Source of the DNA: Synechococcus sp. HK05
GTDB lineage: Bacteria; Cyanobacteriota; Cyanobacteriia; PCC-6307; Cyanobiaceae
Direction of reading: 5' to 3'
Length of the DNA stretch: 64,000 nucleotides
Assembly (NCBI RefSeq): GCF_019104765.1
Contig: NZ_JAHRXJ010000012.1
Location: 1-64,000 of the forward strand
The stretch's first letter is position 1; every line of letters begins with the position of its first letter. The notes under the pieces are model-generated. The model saw only the letters and a list, made by a program, of their open reading frames with translations, made no database searches and had not been told where the DNA came from. The translations under genes and the position numbers were made by a program. Shown here in pieces: positions 49,076-59,663 of this stretch.

Positions 49076-49140
49076 CAGACCCCTGGCGCCATCGCTTGAG
49101 CGTTGCACAGCTCATCGTGCGCCTGGCCTTGAATGCAGCC

Positions 49141-50931
<1,791 letters not shown>

Positions 50932-51026
50932 TCGCCCGGGGGCACGCCCACCAACCAGCCCAGAAACTGACCGCGGCCTAGGCAGCGGTTAAGGGATGGT
51001 CAAGAGACGTGAAATAAGTTGTGAGG

Positions 51027-51947
51027 ATGAAGAGTGATGGCCTGAAAAGCATCGGCATGCGCCCCCGCGATGATCGGGGCCCGATCCTGATGGCCATTGC
51101 CGTGGGCCTGGGTGGCGGCTTGCTGCTGGCGGCGCCGCTCACCCAGTTGCTGGATGGCCCGCCCGCCGGCAGCAACCACGAGGTGGTGAATCCGTTCAGC
51201 CGCTGGGCCGGCATGGGCGACAAGGAGGTGGTGATCCTCGGCACCGATGTGGGCGGTGGCAACACCGATGTGATGTACACGCTGCGGGTGGAGAACGGCG
51301 TCACCAAGCTCACTCAGGTGCCGCGCGACACCTTCATCGATTCGGCCCGCTTTGGCCCGCTCAAGGCCAATGCCCTCTATGCCTTCGGCGGCCCCGACGC
51401 GGTGAAGCAGGAGCTCTCCAAGCACCTGGGCCGGCCGGTGCAGCACCACATCCTGGTGAACCTCTCGGTGATCCGCCGCCTCGGCGACGCCCTCGGCGGC
51501 CTCGAGGTGGATGTGCCCAAGCGGATGTATTACACCGACAAAACCCAGGGCCTCTACATCGATCTTCAGCCCGGCCGCCAGGTGCTGCGCGGCCGCGACA
51601 TTGAAGGTTTCCTGCGCTTCCGCCACGACGAACTGGGCGACATCGGCCGCCTCGATCGCCAGAAGCTCTTGCTCAAGGCCCTGTTTGATCAGCTCACCAA
51701 GCCGGAAAACCTGGTGCGCATGCCCGCCCTGCTGGCCGCCGCCGGCAAAGATATGAAAACCGATCTGGGCCCGATGGAAATCGGCGGCCTGATGACCGCC
51801 ATGGGCGGCACCCGCCTCGATGCGGAACGCCTGGGTGGGCGCCCCTTCATGCGCGATGGCATCAGCTACTGGGAAGCGGAATGGCCCGCGCCCAGCTCAG
51901 GCGCCGCAAGCACCAGCCAGAGCGAGCGCTACGGCTCGGTGTTCTGA
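51027..51947 (+). CDS. LytR-CpsA-Psr family protein
   Basis: 306 residues with an N-terminal transmembrane segment (GPILMAIAVGLGGGLLLAAP) and an extracellular LCP domain: VVILGTDVGGGNTDVMYTLR, TQVPRDTFIDSARFGPLKAN, LYAFGGPDAVKQELSKHLGR, and GFLRFRHDELGDIGRLDRQK. The paired Asp/Arg positions match LCP enzymes that attach polyprenyl-linked glycans to the wall. The ATG at 51027 is preferred over GTG 51021. Confidence 0.88.
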   Translation: MKSDGLKSIGMRPRDDRGPILMAIAVGLGGGLLLAAPLTQLLDGPPAGSNHEVVNPFSRWAGMGDKEVVILGTDVGGGNTDVMYTLRVENGVTKLTQVPRDTFIDSARFGPLKANALYAFGGPDAVKQELSKHLGRPVQHHILVNLSVIRRLGDALGGLEVDVPKRMYYTDKTQGLYIDLQPGRQVLRGRDIEGFLRFRHDELGDIGRLDRQKLLLKALFDQLTKPENLVRMPALLAAAGKDMKTDLGPMEIGGLMTAMGGTRLDAERLGGRPFMRDGISYWEAEWPAPSSGAASTSQSERYGSVF

Positions 51948-52165
51948 TCGGGAGCCGGCTCGCCCGCCAACGGCTCAGCCCGGTAGGCCGCCGGCACGGC
52001 CACCAGAAACAGCCACCACCACAGCAGCACGGCCAAGCCCAGCGGCGCCGTGATCCACCAGATCCGCAGCCACCACCAGCTGCCGCCCACCACCACCACA
52101 CCGGTGAGCAGGATCGACCAGGGCTGGCACCACCAGGGTTTGTGGCACCAAATGTTGTCAGCCAT
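51929..52165 (-). CDS. DUF6737-like small membrane protein
   Basis: 78 residues from the ATG at 52165: MADNIWCHKPWWCQPWSILL then TGVVVVGGSWWWLRIWWI and two hydrophobic segments. The KPWWCQPWSILLTG motif fits the DUF6737 family of cyanobacterial membrane proteins. Its start overlaps the MgtC-like gene by eight bases. Confidence 0.7.
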   Translation of the reverse strand: MADNIWCHKPWWCQPWSILLTGVVVVGGSWWWLRIWWITAPLGLAVLLWWWLFLVAVPAAYRAEPLAGEPAPDQNTEP

Positions 52166-52610
52166 GGGTTTGACCGGAGCGGGAGAGCACAAGCAAAGCG
52201 AGCAGCAACGCCACCAGCGCCATCAACGGGCTGGCCGCAGCCACCGTGACCCCCAGGGCGGCGGTGAACCAGATCGAGGCGGCACTGGTGAGGCCATGCA
52301 CCTGCGGGGTGGGGTCGTCGTGGCCATTGCCGCGGCGGTCCACCAGGATTTCGCCCGCCCCCAGGAACCCCACGCCGGTGGCCACCCCCTGAATCACCCG
52401 GCTACGGGCCTCGAGATCCGGCCCCGCCGCCAGCACCAGCAAACAGGCGCTCAACCCCACGAGCACATGCATGCGCAGGCGGCTGGGCTGGGGATGGCGA
52501 AAATGCTGAGCACGGTTCACCCCCACCGCCATACCGCAGAGCACGGCCAGCCCCAGGCGCAGCAACACCTCGAGATCAGGGGAGAGGGCCGGCATCCCGG
52601 TGTTCGGCAT
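52158..52610 (-). CDS. MgtC/SapB family membrane protein
   Basis: 150 residues from the ATG at 52610. SPDLEVLLRLGLAVLCGMAV, GVNRAQHFRHPQPSRLRMHV, LVGLSACLLVLAAGPDLEAR, RVIQGVATGVGFLGAGEILV, VHGLTSAASIWFTAALGVTV. The four to five spans and the conserved Arg, GVGFLGAG and LTSAASIW segments fit the MgtC family, linked to Mg homeostasis and membrane potential. Divergent from the FUSC gene cluster. Confidence 0.85.
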   Translation of the reverse strand: MPNTGMPALSPDLEVLLRLGLAVLCGMAVGVNRAQHFRHPQPSRLRMHVLVGLSACLLVLAAGPDLEARSRVIQGVATGVGFLGAGEILVDRRGNGHDDPTPQVHGLTSAASIWFTAALGVTVAAASPLMALVALLLALLVLSRSGQTHG

Positions 52611-52694
52611 CACGGTGATCAGCGCCCCGACGCAAGCCACGCACAAACGGAATCTGGGCCATAAGCTCCAAGCCAGCGCCGGCAGCCGCAACAC

Positions 52695-53666
52695 GTGTCG
52701 AATGAGCTGCTGCGCAACAGCTTCAAGTTGGCGGTGGCGGTGTTCATCACAGCCACTATTGCGGTCTGGACGGAACGCATTGAGTTTGTCTGGTATCCCG
52801 TCTTAGCGGCCATCATCGTTGTGGATGACAACGATGATCAGACGATCAGCGCCGCATCAGCCCGGATCCTCGGCACGGTGGCGGGCGGGCTGATCACCTT
52901 CATCGTGCACACAATCCTCTCCGGCTGGATGGGGGTGTTGGTGTCGCTTCTGTTGATGATTCCGATCCTGCAGGCGCTGGGCTGGCAGAGCGCCCTGGGC
53001 ACCGCAAGCATGACGAGCATCATGTTTTTGATGATCCCCAGCCACGTGGCGCTCAATTGGAACTACGTGTTCAATCGAGCCCTCGACACGGTGGTGGGAT
53101 GCGTGGTGGCGATCCTGGTGGGATTGCTGTTCTGGCCGCGCAACAGCTACCACGAACTCACGGCCGCCGACGCGCGGCTGCGCAGCAGCCTGCAACGCCA
53201 ACTGCGGCACTACAGCGCCTGGCTGCTTGAGCAGGCGGAGCGTCCCCTCCCCCTCAACCCGGCGCCCCTCACCGGTGATCTGCTGCGCATGGAGCAGCTG
53301 GTGAGCCGCGAACGCAGCGGCCCCCGCCACCAGATCCTGCGCCGCAGCCAATGGGATCAGCGGCTGCGGCTCTGGCAACTCACCCATTCCCACTGGCTGA
53401 GCTGGGAGCGGCTGATGCACTCCCTGCCTGAGCGCCCGCTCCAGCAGGCAGACCTGATCCGTGGCGCCGTGTTGGGCCTCGGAGAGCAGCTTGAGGCCCG
53501 GCCCCAGCCCACACCGCAACGCAATGCCCGGGCCTGGCAACAGCTGGCCGCGCGTGAACAGCTGCCCTTGCTGCCCCTGCTCGCCCTAGCGGAGGAGCTG
53601 CGCCCCCTGCATGCCTGCCTCGGGGGGCTCAACCGGCTCGCCCCCAAGCCAACGGCGCGGCCATGA
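52695..53666 (+). CDS. FUSC/aromatic-acid-exporter-type half protein 1a
   Basis: 323 residues from a GTG at 52695. About six N-terminal spans: ELLRNSFKLAVAVFITATIA, FVWYPVLAAIIVVDDNDDQT, ARILGTVAGGLITFIVHTIL, FNRALDTVVGCVVAILVGLL; then a helical soluble C-terminal domain. It matches one half of FUSC/AaeB-type exporters (full proteins have about 650-700 residues and two such membrane halves). Overlaps the second half gene by four bases. Confidence 0.82.
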   Translation: MSNELLRNSFKLAVAVFITATIAVWTERIEFVWYPVLAAIIVVDDNDDQTISAASARILGTVAGGLITFIVHTILSGWMGVLVSLLLMIPILQALGWQSALGTASMTSIMFLMIPSHVALNWNYVFNRALDTVVGCVVAILVGLLFWPRNSYHELTAADARLRSSLQRQLRHYSAWLLEQAERPLPLNPAPLTGDLLRMEQLVSRERSGPRHQILRRSQWDQRLRLWQLTHSHWLSWERLMHSLPERPLQQADLIRGAVLGLGEQLEARPQPTPQRNARAWQQLAAREQLPLLPLLALAEELRPLHACLGGLNRLAPKPTARP

Positions 53667-54721
53667 TCAACCGCAACGCCCTGCGCACGGCCCTCACCGC
53701 TGGTCTGGGCAATGGCTTCGCCAGCATCACCGGCCTGCCCGACGATCAATACGTCGCCCTGGCGGTGCTGTCGGTGTCGAGCGGCACCTACGGCGCCTCA
53801 ATCGAACTGGGCCGCCAGCGCCTGCTCGGCACCGTGCTCGGCTCGCTGCTGCTGTTGATCGGCTTTGAGTGTCTGCACACCCTGCCCCTCGCCATTGGAC
53901 TAGCGATCACCCTCGGCTGCCTGCGGCTGCTGGGCGGCCTCTTGGGCTTGAAGGTGGGCTACAAGGTGGGCGGGATGATCGTGGTGATGGGCTGGCTGGT
54001 GCACGAGGGCAGCCTCGCCAGCTGGATTCCACTGCGCTTCTTCTGGACTGCCCTCGGCGTGGTGCTCACGGTGCTCAGCCTGCGGCTGTTCTGGCCGGCG
54101 CGGGGGCTGGCGCAATGCCTCGGGCGCTACGCCGATCTCCTGGAGCAGTTGCAGCACACCTTTATGGCGCTGGCTCAGCGGCTGGAGGCCCAGCCCGCGG
54201 CCGGCGCCCCCACCCCGTCAGCCCCGGGCGCCACCTTTCGGCAGCTACGCCTCACGCTCCAGAGCGCCCGCAGCCAACGGCCGGCACTCCTGCAGGAGCT
54301 GGGCAACCAGCCCGAACGCCACCCGGCGGTGTTGCTGGTCACGAGCCTCGATGCCGCCGCCTCACGCCTCGTGACCATGGTGGGTGGCATGGAGCGGGCG
54401 GTGCCATCCCGGCGCGACCCCCAACTGGTGGCCCGGCTGCACCAAGCCGAAGCCGAACTGCTGCTGCAGATGGCGGTTCAGGTGGGGCGCTGGAGCCAGC
54501 AACTGCGCAGCAGCCGCGGCCTGCCCACGCCGCCGCCCGAGGAGCTCGAGCTGCCCCGCAGCTGGCTGGAGCTTGGCGCCGAACTGAACGATCCGGTGGC
54601 CAATTCCGCTTCTCTCGAGCGCTTGGAGCGCATCGCCACCCGGCTGGTGCTCTGTCGCCAGGCGGAGCAGGCCATCCGCGATGGAGAACACAGCTGGCAG
54701 GCGATCATGGCGCGGAGGTGA
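53663..54721 (+). CDS. FUSC/aromatic-acid-exporter-type half protein 1b
   Basis: 352 residues: NALRTALTAGLGNGFASITG, LAVLSVSSGTYGASIELGRQ, RLLGTVLGSLLLLIGFECLH, VGYKVGGMIVVMGWLVHEGS, then a helical cytoplasmic part. It is the second half-size FUSC protein, overlapping 52695-53666. Together they should make one two-domain exporter as a heterodimer. Related to 58424-59467 (VGNYGNTLELGRQRLIGTTI). Confidence 0.82.
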   Translation: MINRNALRTALTAGLGNGFASITGLPDDQYVALAVLSVSSGTYGASIELGRQRLLGTVLGSLLLLIGFECLHTLPLAIGLAITLGCLRLLGGLLGLKVGYKVGGMIVVMGWLVHEGSLASWIPLRFFWTALGVVLTVLSLRLFWPARGLAQCLGRYADLLEQLQHTFMALAQRLEAQPAAGAPTPSAPGATFRQLRLTLQSARSQRPALLQELGNQPERHPAVLLVTSLDAAASRLVTMVGGMERAVPSRRDPQLVARLHQAEAELLLQMAVQVGRWSQQLRSSRGLPTPPPEELELPRSWLELGAELNDPVANSASLERLERIATRLVLCRQAEQAIRDGEHSWQAIMARR

Positions 54722-54728
54722 TCCAGCC

Positions 54729-55565
54729 ATGACCGTTGTTCGCGCGCTCCTTCAGCAGCGCCACAACTACTACCGCTGGTTGCTGATCGTGGAGGTAATC
54801 GCCTTGATCAGCCTGCGGCCGCTGGAACACGCGCCGCAGCTGGTGAGCGTGGTGTATTTGATGATCGGCGGCGTGCCGGTGGTGATGGATTCGCCCCTGC
54901 TGCCGCACAACCGGCTCACCCCCCAGCTGCGCACGGCGGTGATTCCCCAGAAGGAGCACCACCACCTGCAACGGGTGATCAGACGGCGCCGTTGGTTGCA
55001 ATACGGCTGGTTCTGCGCCGCCGGAGTGGAACTGATCTGGCAGCTCTCGTTGTTGTTGCTTCCGCCCCTGGCGGTGCAATTGAGCGTGCTGCACATGCTG
55101 GTATGGCTGGCCCTGTTGCTCTATGAGCTCTGGGCGCTGATGAGTGCCCTGGCGGAGGAGCCGGTGTTCAGCGGCGACCTGGTGATGGGTGCCGCAGGGG
55201 GCTATTTGTTGATCGGCTTCACCGGCGGAATTGTGCTCAATTCCCTGTTGGTGCTCGATCCGGCGGCCTTTTCCGTCGCCGGCTCCCCCCATGGCGACCT
55301 GCCCACCGCGATGGCCTACGCGCCGCACGTGCTTGGGGCAGCTTTCGGGAGCCTCACCACCCTGGGCAGTGCGGTGCTCAACGACGAGAGCCTCACCAGT
55401 GTGAGCGCCAGTGTGGGCATCACGATCGTGGGGCAGCTCTACGTGGCGATCTTGATCGCGGGCGTGTTGGGAAAGCCACGCCAGATCGCCATCGTGCGCA
55501 AGGCGGCACATCAGGGCCATCGCCGATCGGCTCCGTCCCCCAGACTGCGGCGCAAGAGCCGCTGA
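54729..55565 (+). CDS. Channel-like membrane protein (Ion_trans_2-type, no GYGD filter)
   Basis: 278 residues with about six spans. The C-terminal part, HVLGAAFGSLTTLGSAVLND then VGITIVGQLYVAILIAGVLG, resembles the pore helix plus last span of two-span K channels (usual form FVTLTTVGYGD...GQLY.A.L.A.LVG). Here the filter is TTLGSAV, so GYGD is absent and potassium selectivity is unlikely. It may be a modified channel or a structural partner of the surrounding exporter genes. The ATG at 54729 follows the FUSC stop by seven bases. Confidence 0.6.
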   Translation: MTVVRALLQQRHNYYRWLLIVEVIALISLRPLEHAPQLVSVVYLMIGGVPVVMDSPLLPHNRLTPQLRTAVIPQKEHHHLQRVIRRRRWLQYGWFCAAGVELIWQLSLLLLPPLAVQLSVLHMLVWLALLLYELWALMSALAEEPVFSGDLVMGAAGGYLLIGFTGGIVLNSLLVLDPAAFSVAGSPHGDLPTAMAYAPHVLGAAFGSLTTLGSAVLNDESLTSVSASVGITIVGQLYVAILIAGVLGKPRQIAIVRKAAHQGHRRSAPSPRLRRKSR

Positions 55566-55587
55566 TCGGCACCACCTCAGCAGCACC

Positions 55588-57411
55588 GTGGCCCTGCGAC
55601 AGCGCGCTCTCCTCTCCCTCAGCCTGCTCTGCTGCAGCCCAGCCCTCGCGGCCCCGCAGCCGGTGAGCCCGGTTTCCACGGCCGTGCCCGCCCCGATGAT
55701 CGGCGGCTCCACCGAACTGCTCGAGCGCAGTTGGCAGAAGCTCGATGCGGAGCTGCGCGCCCTCGACCAACTGCTGCCGGCGGAGCCCGAACCGCCGGTG
55801 CGCGATGTGCTCACCACGCCGGAGCTGCCGGCCAACTTGATGCGGGCCAACCAACCGGCCCAGGGGTCGTTGCAGCCGGAGCAGGCCAACCCGGCTCCAC
55901 CCCTCGACCTCCCCACACCCCAGCAGCTGGAGACCGGCGGCATCGCCAGCCTCAGCCTGGAGCAGGCCCTGGCGGTGGCCTTTGCCGGCAGCGCCAGCTT
56001 GCAGGCCCAACGCGAACAGGTGGCCGCCGCCCTGGCCACATTCCAGGCAGCCATGGGCACCTACTGGCCCACCATCAGCGCCTTCGCCGCCGGCGGCTAC
56101 GAGCGGGCCCGCAGCACAGAAACCTCGCTCGCCCCGAACGACAACCTCAACTTCGGCCCGCTGTTCGACGCCGGTGGCTTGCTCACGCCCACCAATCCCA
56201 GCTCCACCGCACCGCAGCAGGGCACCGTCACCGGCGGGCCGTTCTATGTGCCCGAAGGCGGCTCTGTGAGAGCCACCTCAGGCAGCAGCAGCGTTGAGGG
56301 AGGCCTGCAGCTCAACTACGCCCTGCTCGATTTCGCCCGCACCCCAAAGGTGCAGGCGGCCCGCGCCAGCCTCGAGCAACAGCGCAACACCTACGCCAAT
56401 CAGCTGCGCACACTGCAACTGCAGGTGAGCGAGGCCTACTACCAGCTGCAGCAACAGGAACAGCTGGTGCGCGTTTACGACGCCAACGTGCGCAACGACC
56501 TGGTGATCCTCCAGGACAGCCTGGATCTCAAGCAGGCCGGCCTGGTGCCACGGCTGGATGTGCTGCGGCGCCGCGCCATCCAGGCCTCCGACGAAGAAAC
56601 CTTGATCCAGGCCATGGCCGACCGCGCCGTGGCCCGCCGCCGGCTGGCGGTGCTGCTCAACCTGCCGCCGCAGGTCACCCCCAGCGCCAGCGATCCGATC
56701 GTGGTGCAGCCCCGCTGGCCCTTGGATCTCGAAGCCAGCCTCCTGGCCGCCTACCGCGGCAACCCCGAACTGGAAGCGATCCTCGCCACCCGCCAGGCCC
56801 TGGCCCAACAAAAGCAGGCCACCGCCGCCGGCTTGCTGCCGAAGCTCTCGCTGTTTGCCAACGCCGGCGGCAGCAGCAATCTCTCCAGCCTCGGCAACTT
56901 CGAACTCGGCGGCGGCGGCTGTTGCGGCTCCACGGCCCTGCCGCTCACCTCCACCAATGGCTGGGATTGGTCGGTGGGGCTCACCATGACCTGGCTCCTC
57001 TTCGACGCCGGCACCACCGCCGGCCAGGCCCGCGCCTTCGCCAAACGGGAAGCCGCTGCGGCCCAGCAATACGCCGCCACCCGCAACGACATCCGCCTGC
57101 AGCTGGAGCAGGCCTTCTTTAACCACGAAGCCAGCCTGGCCAAACTCAGCTCCGCCCGCCGCGGTGTGGCCGCCGCCCTCGAGGCCTTCCGCGATGTACG
57201 CCTGCGCTACCTCACCGGCCTCTCGAGCGAACTGGATGTGTCGATCACCCAAGACCGCCTGATCAACAGCCTGGTGCAACGCCTCAACGCCACGGTGGGG
57301 GTGAATGTCACCTATGCGCAGTTGCTGCGGCAACTGCTACCGATGCCGCGCGATCCCAACCAGCCGATCACGCCGCAACTGCAACTGCAGCTGTCGAGCA
57401 ACACCCCCTGA
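55588..57411 (+). CDS. TolC-type outer-membrane efflux protein
   Basis: 607 residues from a GTG at 55588. A signal peptide (LLSLSLLCCSPALA), a proline-rich N-terminal part, then the TolC repeats: SLSLEQALAVAFAGSASLQA, VSEAYYQLQQQEQLVRVYDA, QAGLVPRLDVLRRRAIQASD, and a second repeat ending QLEQAFFNHEASLAKLSSAR, RYLTGLSSELDVSITQDRLI. It should form the outer-membrane duct for the FUSC exporters on both sides. Confidence 0.9.
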   Translation: MALRQRALLSLSLLCCSPALAAPQPVSPVSTAVPAPMIGGSTELLERSWQKLDAELRALDQLLPAEPEPPVRDVLTTPELPANLMRANQPAQGSLQPEQANPAPPLDLPTPQQLETGGIASLSLEQALAVAFAGSASLQAQREQVAAALATFQAAMGTYWPTISAFAAGGYERARSTETSLAPNDNLNFGPLFDAGGLLTPTNPSSTAPQQGTVTGGPFYVPEGGSVRATSGSSSVEGGLQLNYALLDFARTPKVQAARASLEQQRNTYANQLRTLQLQVSEAYYQLQQQEQLVRVYDANVRNDLVILQDSLDLKQAGLVPRLDVLRRRAIQASDEETLIQAMADRAVARRRLAVLLNLPPQVTPSASDPIVVQPRWPLDLEASLLAAYRGNPELEAILATRQALAQQKQATAAGLLPKLSLFANAGGSSNLSSLGNFELGGGGCCGSTALPLTSTNGWDWSVGLTMTWLLFDAGTTAGQARAFAKREAAAAQQYAATRNDIRLQLEQAFFNHEASLAKLSSARRGVAAALEAFRDVRLRYLTGLSSELDVSITQDRLINSLVQRLNATVGVNVTYAQLLRQLLPMPRDPNQPITPQLQLQLSSNTP

Positions 57412-57413
57412 GC

Positions 57414-58427
57414 TTGGCTGCCGCTTTGCCCGCTCTCAACCCGCTCTGGCGCAACAGCCTGCGCACCTGGCTGGCGGCCAGCCTCACCATCGGAATCATG
57501 CTGTGGTCGGGTCGCAGCAACGTGATGATGCTCGGCCTGTTGATGGCTGTGCTGTTCATCAACGACAACGACCTCACACCCGTGCGCAATATTGGCCAAC
57601 TGGTGGGCGGGGCCCTGATCGGCATCCTCACGGCTGTGGTGCTGCATCAGTTCTCGAGCGGCTGGCTGGTGACCGCCATCGGGTTGCTGATCACCGGCTG
57701 CCTGGTGCGCGGGCTCGGCCTGGTGAAAGGCGTGAGCATGGGCTACATGGGTTGCTGGGCCCTGGAGGTGATTGGCTACGGCAAGCATTTCAACTGGGCT
57801 CTGATCTTTGATCTGGCCTTCACCGTGGTGGTGGGCATCGCTATGGCGCAGATCGCCACTTGGACCTTCTGGCCGCGCCGCCCGCTGCAACAGCTCCCGG
57901 CCCTGGAGCGCGGGCTCTGCCAACAGCTCCGTGAGCAGATCGAACGCATGGAGCAATGGCTCGAGCACGGCGGCCCCCCGCCCGCTGCGCTGCGCTCCCA
58001 AACCCTGCTGCCGCAGATCCTGCAGCTGCAACAACTGCGCGATCAGCGCCGGAACACCCCAACGCCCCAACACGTGCAGCTCCTGAGCTCTCGCTGGGCC
58101 CAAACCGGAAGCCTGTGGCGCCAGCTGCTCCGCCAATGGCTTCTGCTCGAGCCCCTGCTCCTTGAACTCACACCACCCCTGGAGGCCAGCAGCCTGCTAC
58201 GCCAAAGCCTGAACAGCCTGGATCTGCAGTTGCAACCGCAGACCGCCACCACCCCGCAGGCCGAGCAGCCCTCGCCTCAGGCCTGGCTGGAGGAGGCCCG
58301 GCGCTCCACTATCTCGCCGCCGATGATCCTCGCCATCGCCCAACAACTGCAGCAACTGCATCAACTGCTGCACAGCCGCGGCCTCGTGCGCCACGCGATC
58401 GAAGCGCGGCGGATCAGCGCGCCATGA
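57414..58427 (+). CDS. FUSC/aromatic-acid-exporter-type half protein 2a
   Basis: 337 residues from a TTG at 57414, two bases after the tolC-type stop. Spans: NSLRTWLAASLTIGIMLWSG, MMLGLLMAVLFINDNDLTPV, RNIGQLVGGALIGILTAVVL, NWALIFDLAFTVVVGIAMAQ, then a Leu/Gln-rich soluble part. The INDNDL segment parallels VDDNDDQ in 52695-53666, supporting homology between 1a and 2a. Confidence 0.8.
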   Translation: MAAALPALNPLWRNSLRTWLAASLTIGIMLWSGRSNVMMLGLLMAVLFINDNDLTPVRNIGQLVGGALIGILTAVVLHQFSSGWLVTAIGLLITGCLVRGLGLVKGVSMGYMGCWALEVIGYGKHFNWALIFDLAFTVVVGIAMAQIATWTFWPRRPLQQLPALERGLCQQLREQIERMEQWLEHGGPPPAALRSQTLLPQILQLQQLRDQRRNTPTPQHVQLLSSRWAQTGSLWRQLLRQWLLLEPLLLELTPPLEASSLLRQSLNSLDLQLQPQTATTPQAEQPSPQAWLEEARRSTISPPMILAIAQQLQQLHQLLHSRGLVRHAIEARRISAP

Positions 58428-59467
58428 GCAGCCCCGCCCTGCGCGACAACCTGCGCCTGGCTCTCACCGTGGCGGTGGTGAACGGCTTCGCCACCCTCAC
58501 CGGATTGGCCTTTGCGATGTATGCCTCGCTGGCAGTGCTCAGCGTCACCGTGGGCAACTACGGCAACACGCTCGAGCTAGGGCGCCAGCGCCTGATCGGC
58601 ACCACGATCGGAGCGATTGTGGTGTTCTACGGCTACAGGGCCTGGGGGCATCTGCCTGTGCTGGTTGCTCTGCCCCTGGCACTGCTGCTGGCGCGCGTGA
58701 TCGCCGGCTCGCTGCGGCTCACCGTGGGCTACTCCGTGTGCTGCTTTGTGGTGATCATGGGTTGGCTGACCCATGAACAACAGCTCGACAGCTGGATTCC
58801 GCTGCGCCTGTTCTGGACGGCTTTCGGCATCATCATGGCCTTGCTCAGCCTGCGCCTGTTCTGGCCCTCACGGGCCCGGATCGCGCAACGCCAAGGGCTT
58901 TTGCAACTGCTGGTGGATCTGGGGCAGACGCTGCACGACTACCTCCAAAACACGGCGGAGGCCGAACGGCGCAGAGCCCTCACGCACCGCCTACGTGAGC
59001 TACGCAACAGCCTGCTGAGCCTGCGGGATCAACGCGTCAACGCCCTACGAGAACTCGGCCCCCTGGCCACGCAACACCCGGTGGCCCAGCTCTGGGAGCT
59101 GCTCGATCAGGCCTGCGAAGCCCTCATCCTTGAGCTCGATGAACTGCGGCGCGTGCAAGCTCCCGCTTGGCAGACCTGGGGGCTCAAGCCCCAACACGAA
59201 GCCGCGATGACGTACAGCCGTGCCGTTGCCGATCGCTTGCTCCGCTGGCAAGAGGTGCTGCGCAGCTCCCTGACGCTGCAGCCACCCCCACAAGAGCCAC
59301 GGCCCACCCTGTCGCTGCGAAGTCTGCGTTCGGCCCAAGCGGATCAGGCCTACGCCCAACTCACCCCAGAACAGCTGCAGTGTGTAGCCAGCCGCCTGGT
59401 GGTGCTCAACCGAATCAGCCACACCCTGGATACCACCGAACGTCGCTGGCAGGCCTTGCTGCAGTGA
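58424..59467 (+). CDS. FUSC/aromatic-acid-exporter-type half protein 2b
   Basis: 347 residues: DNLRLALTVAVVNGFATLTG, LAVLSVTVGNYGNTLELGRQ, RLIGTTIGAIVVFYGYRAWG, VGYSVCCFVVIMGWLTHEQQ, LFWTAFGIIMALLSLRLFWP. It aligns along its length with 53663-54721, showing a duplicated pair. Overlaps 2a by four bases. Last gene of the plus-strand operon. Confidence 0.82.
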   Translation: MSSPALRDNLRLALTVAVVNGFATLTGLAFAMYASLAVLSVTVGNYGNTLELGRQRLIGTTIGAIVVFYGYRAWGHLPVLVALPLALLLARVIAGSLRLTVGYSVCCFVVIMGWLTHEQQLDSWIPLRLFWTAFGIIMALLSLRLFWPSRARIAQRQGLLQLLVDLGQTLHDYLQNTAEAERRRALTHRLRELRNSLLSLRDQRVNALRELGPLATQHPVAQLWELLDQACEALILELDELRRVQAPAWQTWGLKPQHEAAMTYSRAVADRLLRWQEVLRSSLTLQPPPQEPRPTLSLRSLRSAQADQAYAQLTPEQLQCVASRLVVLNRISHTLDTTERRWQALLQ

Positions 59468-59471
59468 GGCC

Positions 59472-59663
59472 TCAGGCGTTGGGCCGCGACGACCACCAGC
59501 GCTCGATCCGATAGAGCAACACCACCACCAGCACCACCAGCCAGAACCACAGCTCCGGCGGGTTGGCGTTGAACAGGATCAGCAGCAACACCACCTCACT
59601 CACCAGCCAAGGCAGCTCCTGGCGCAGCAGCTGATTGCGGATGGGGGGCAAACGAGGGGTCAT
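59472..59663 (-). CDS. Small two-span membrane protein
   Basis: 63 residues from the ATG at 59663: TPRLPPIRNQLLRQELPWLV, SEVVLLLILFNANPPELWFW, LVVLVVVLLYRIERWW. Two adjacent hydrophobic segments with a basic start. It overlaps the HlyD-type gene stop by four bases and likely cooperates with it. An ATG at 59783 inside that gene is less plausible. Confidence 0.55.
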   Translation of the reverse strand: MTPRLPPIRNQLLRQELPWLVSEVVLLLILFNANPPELWFWLVVLVVVLLYRIERWWSSRPNA

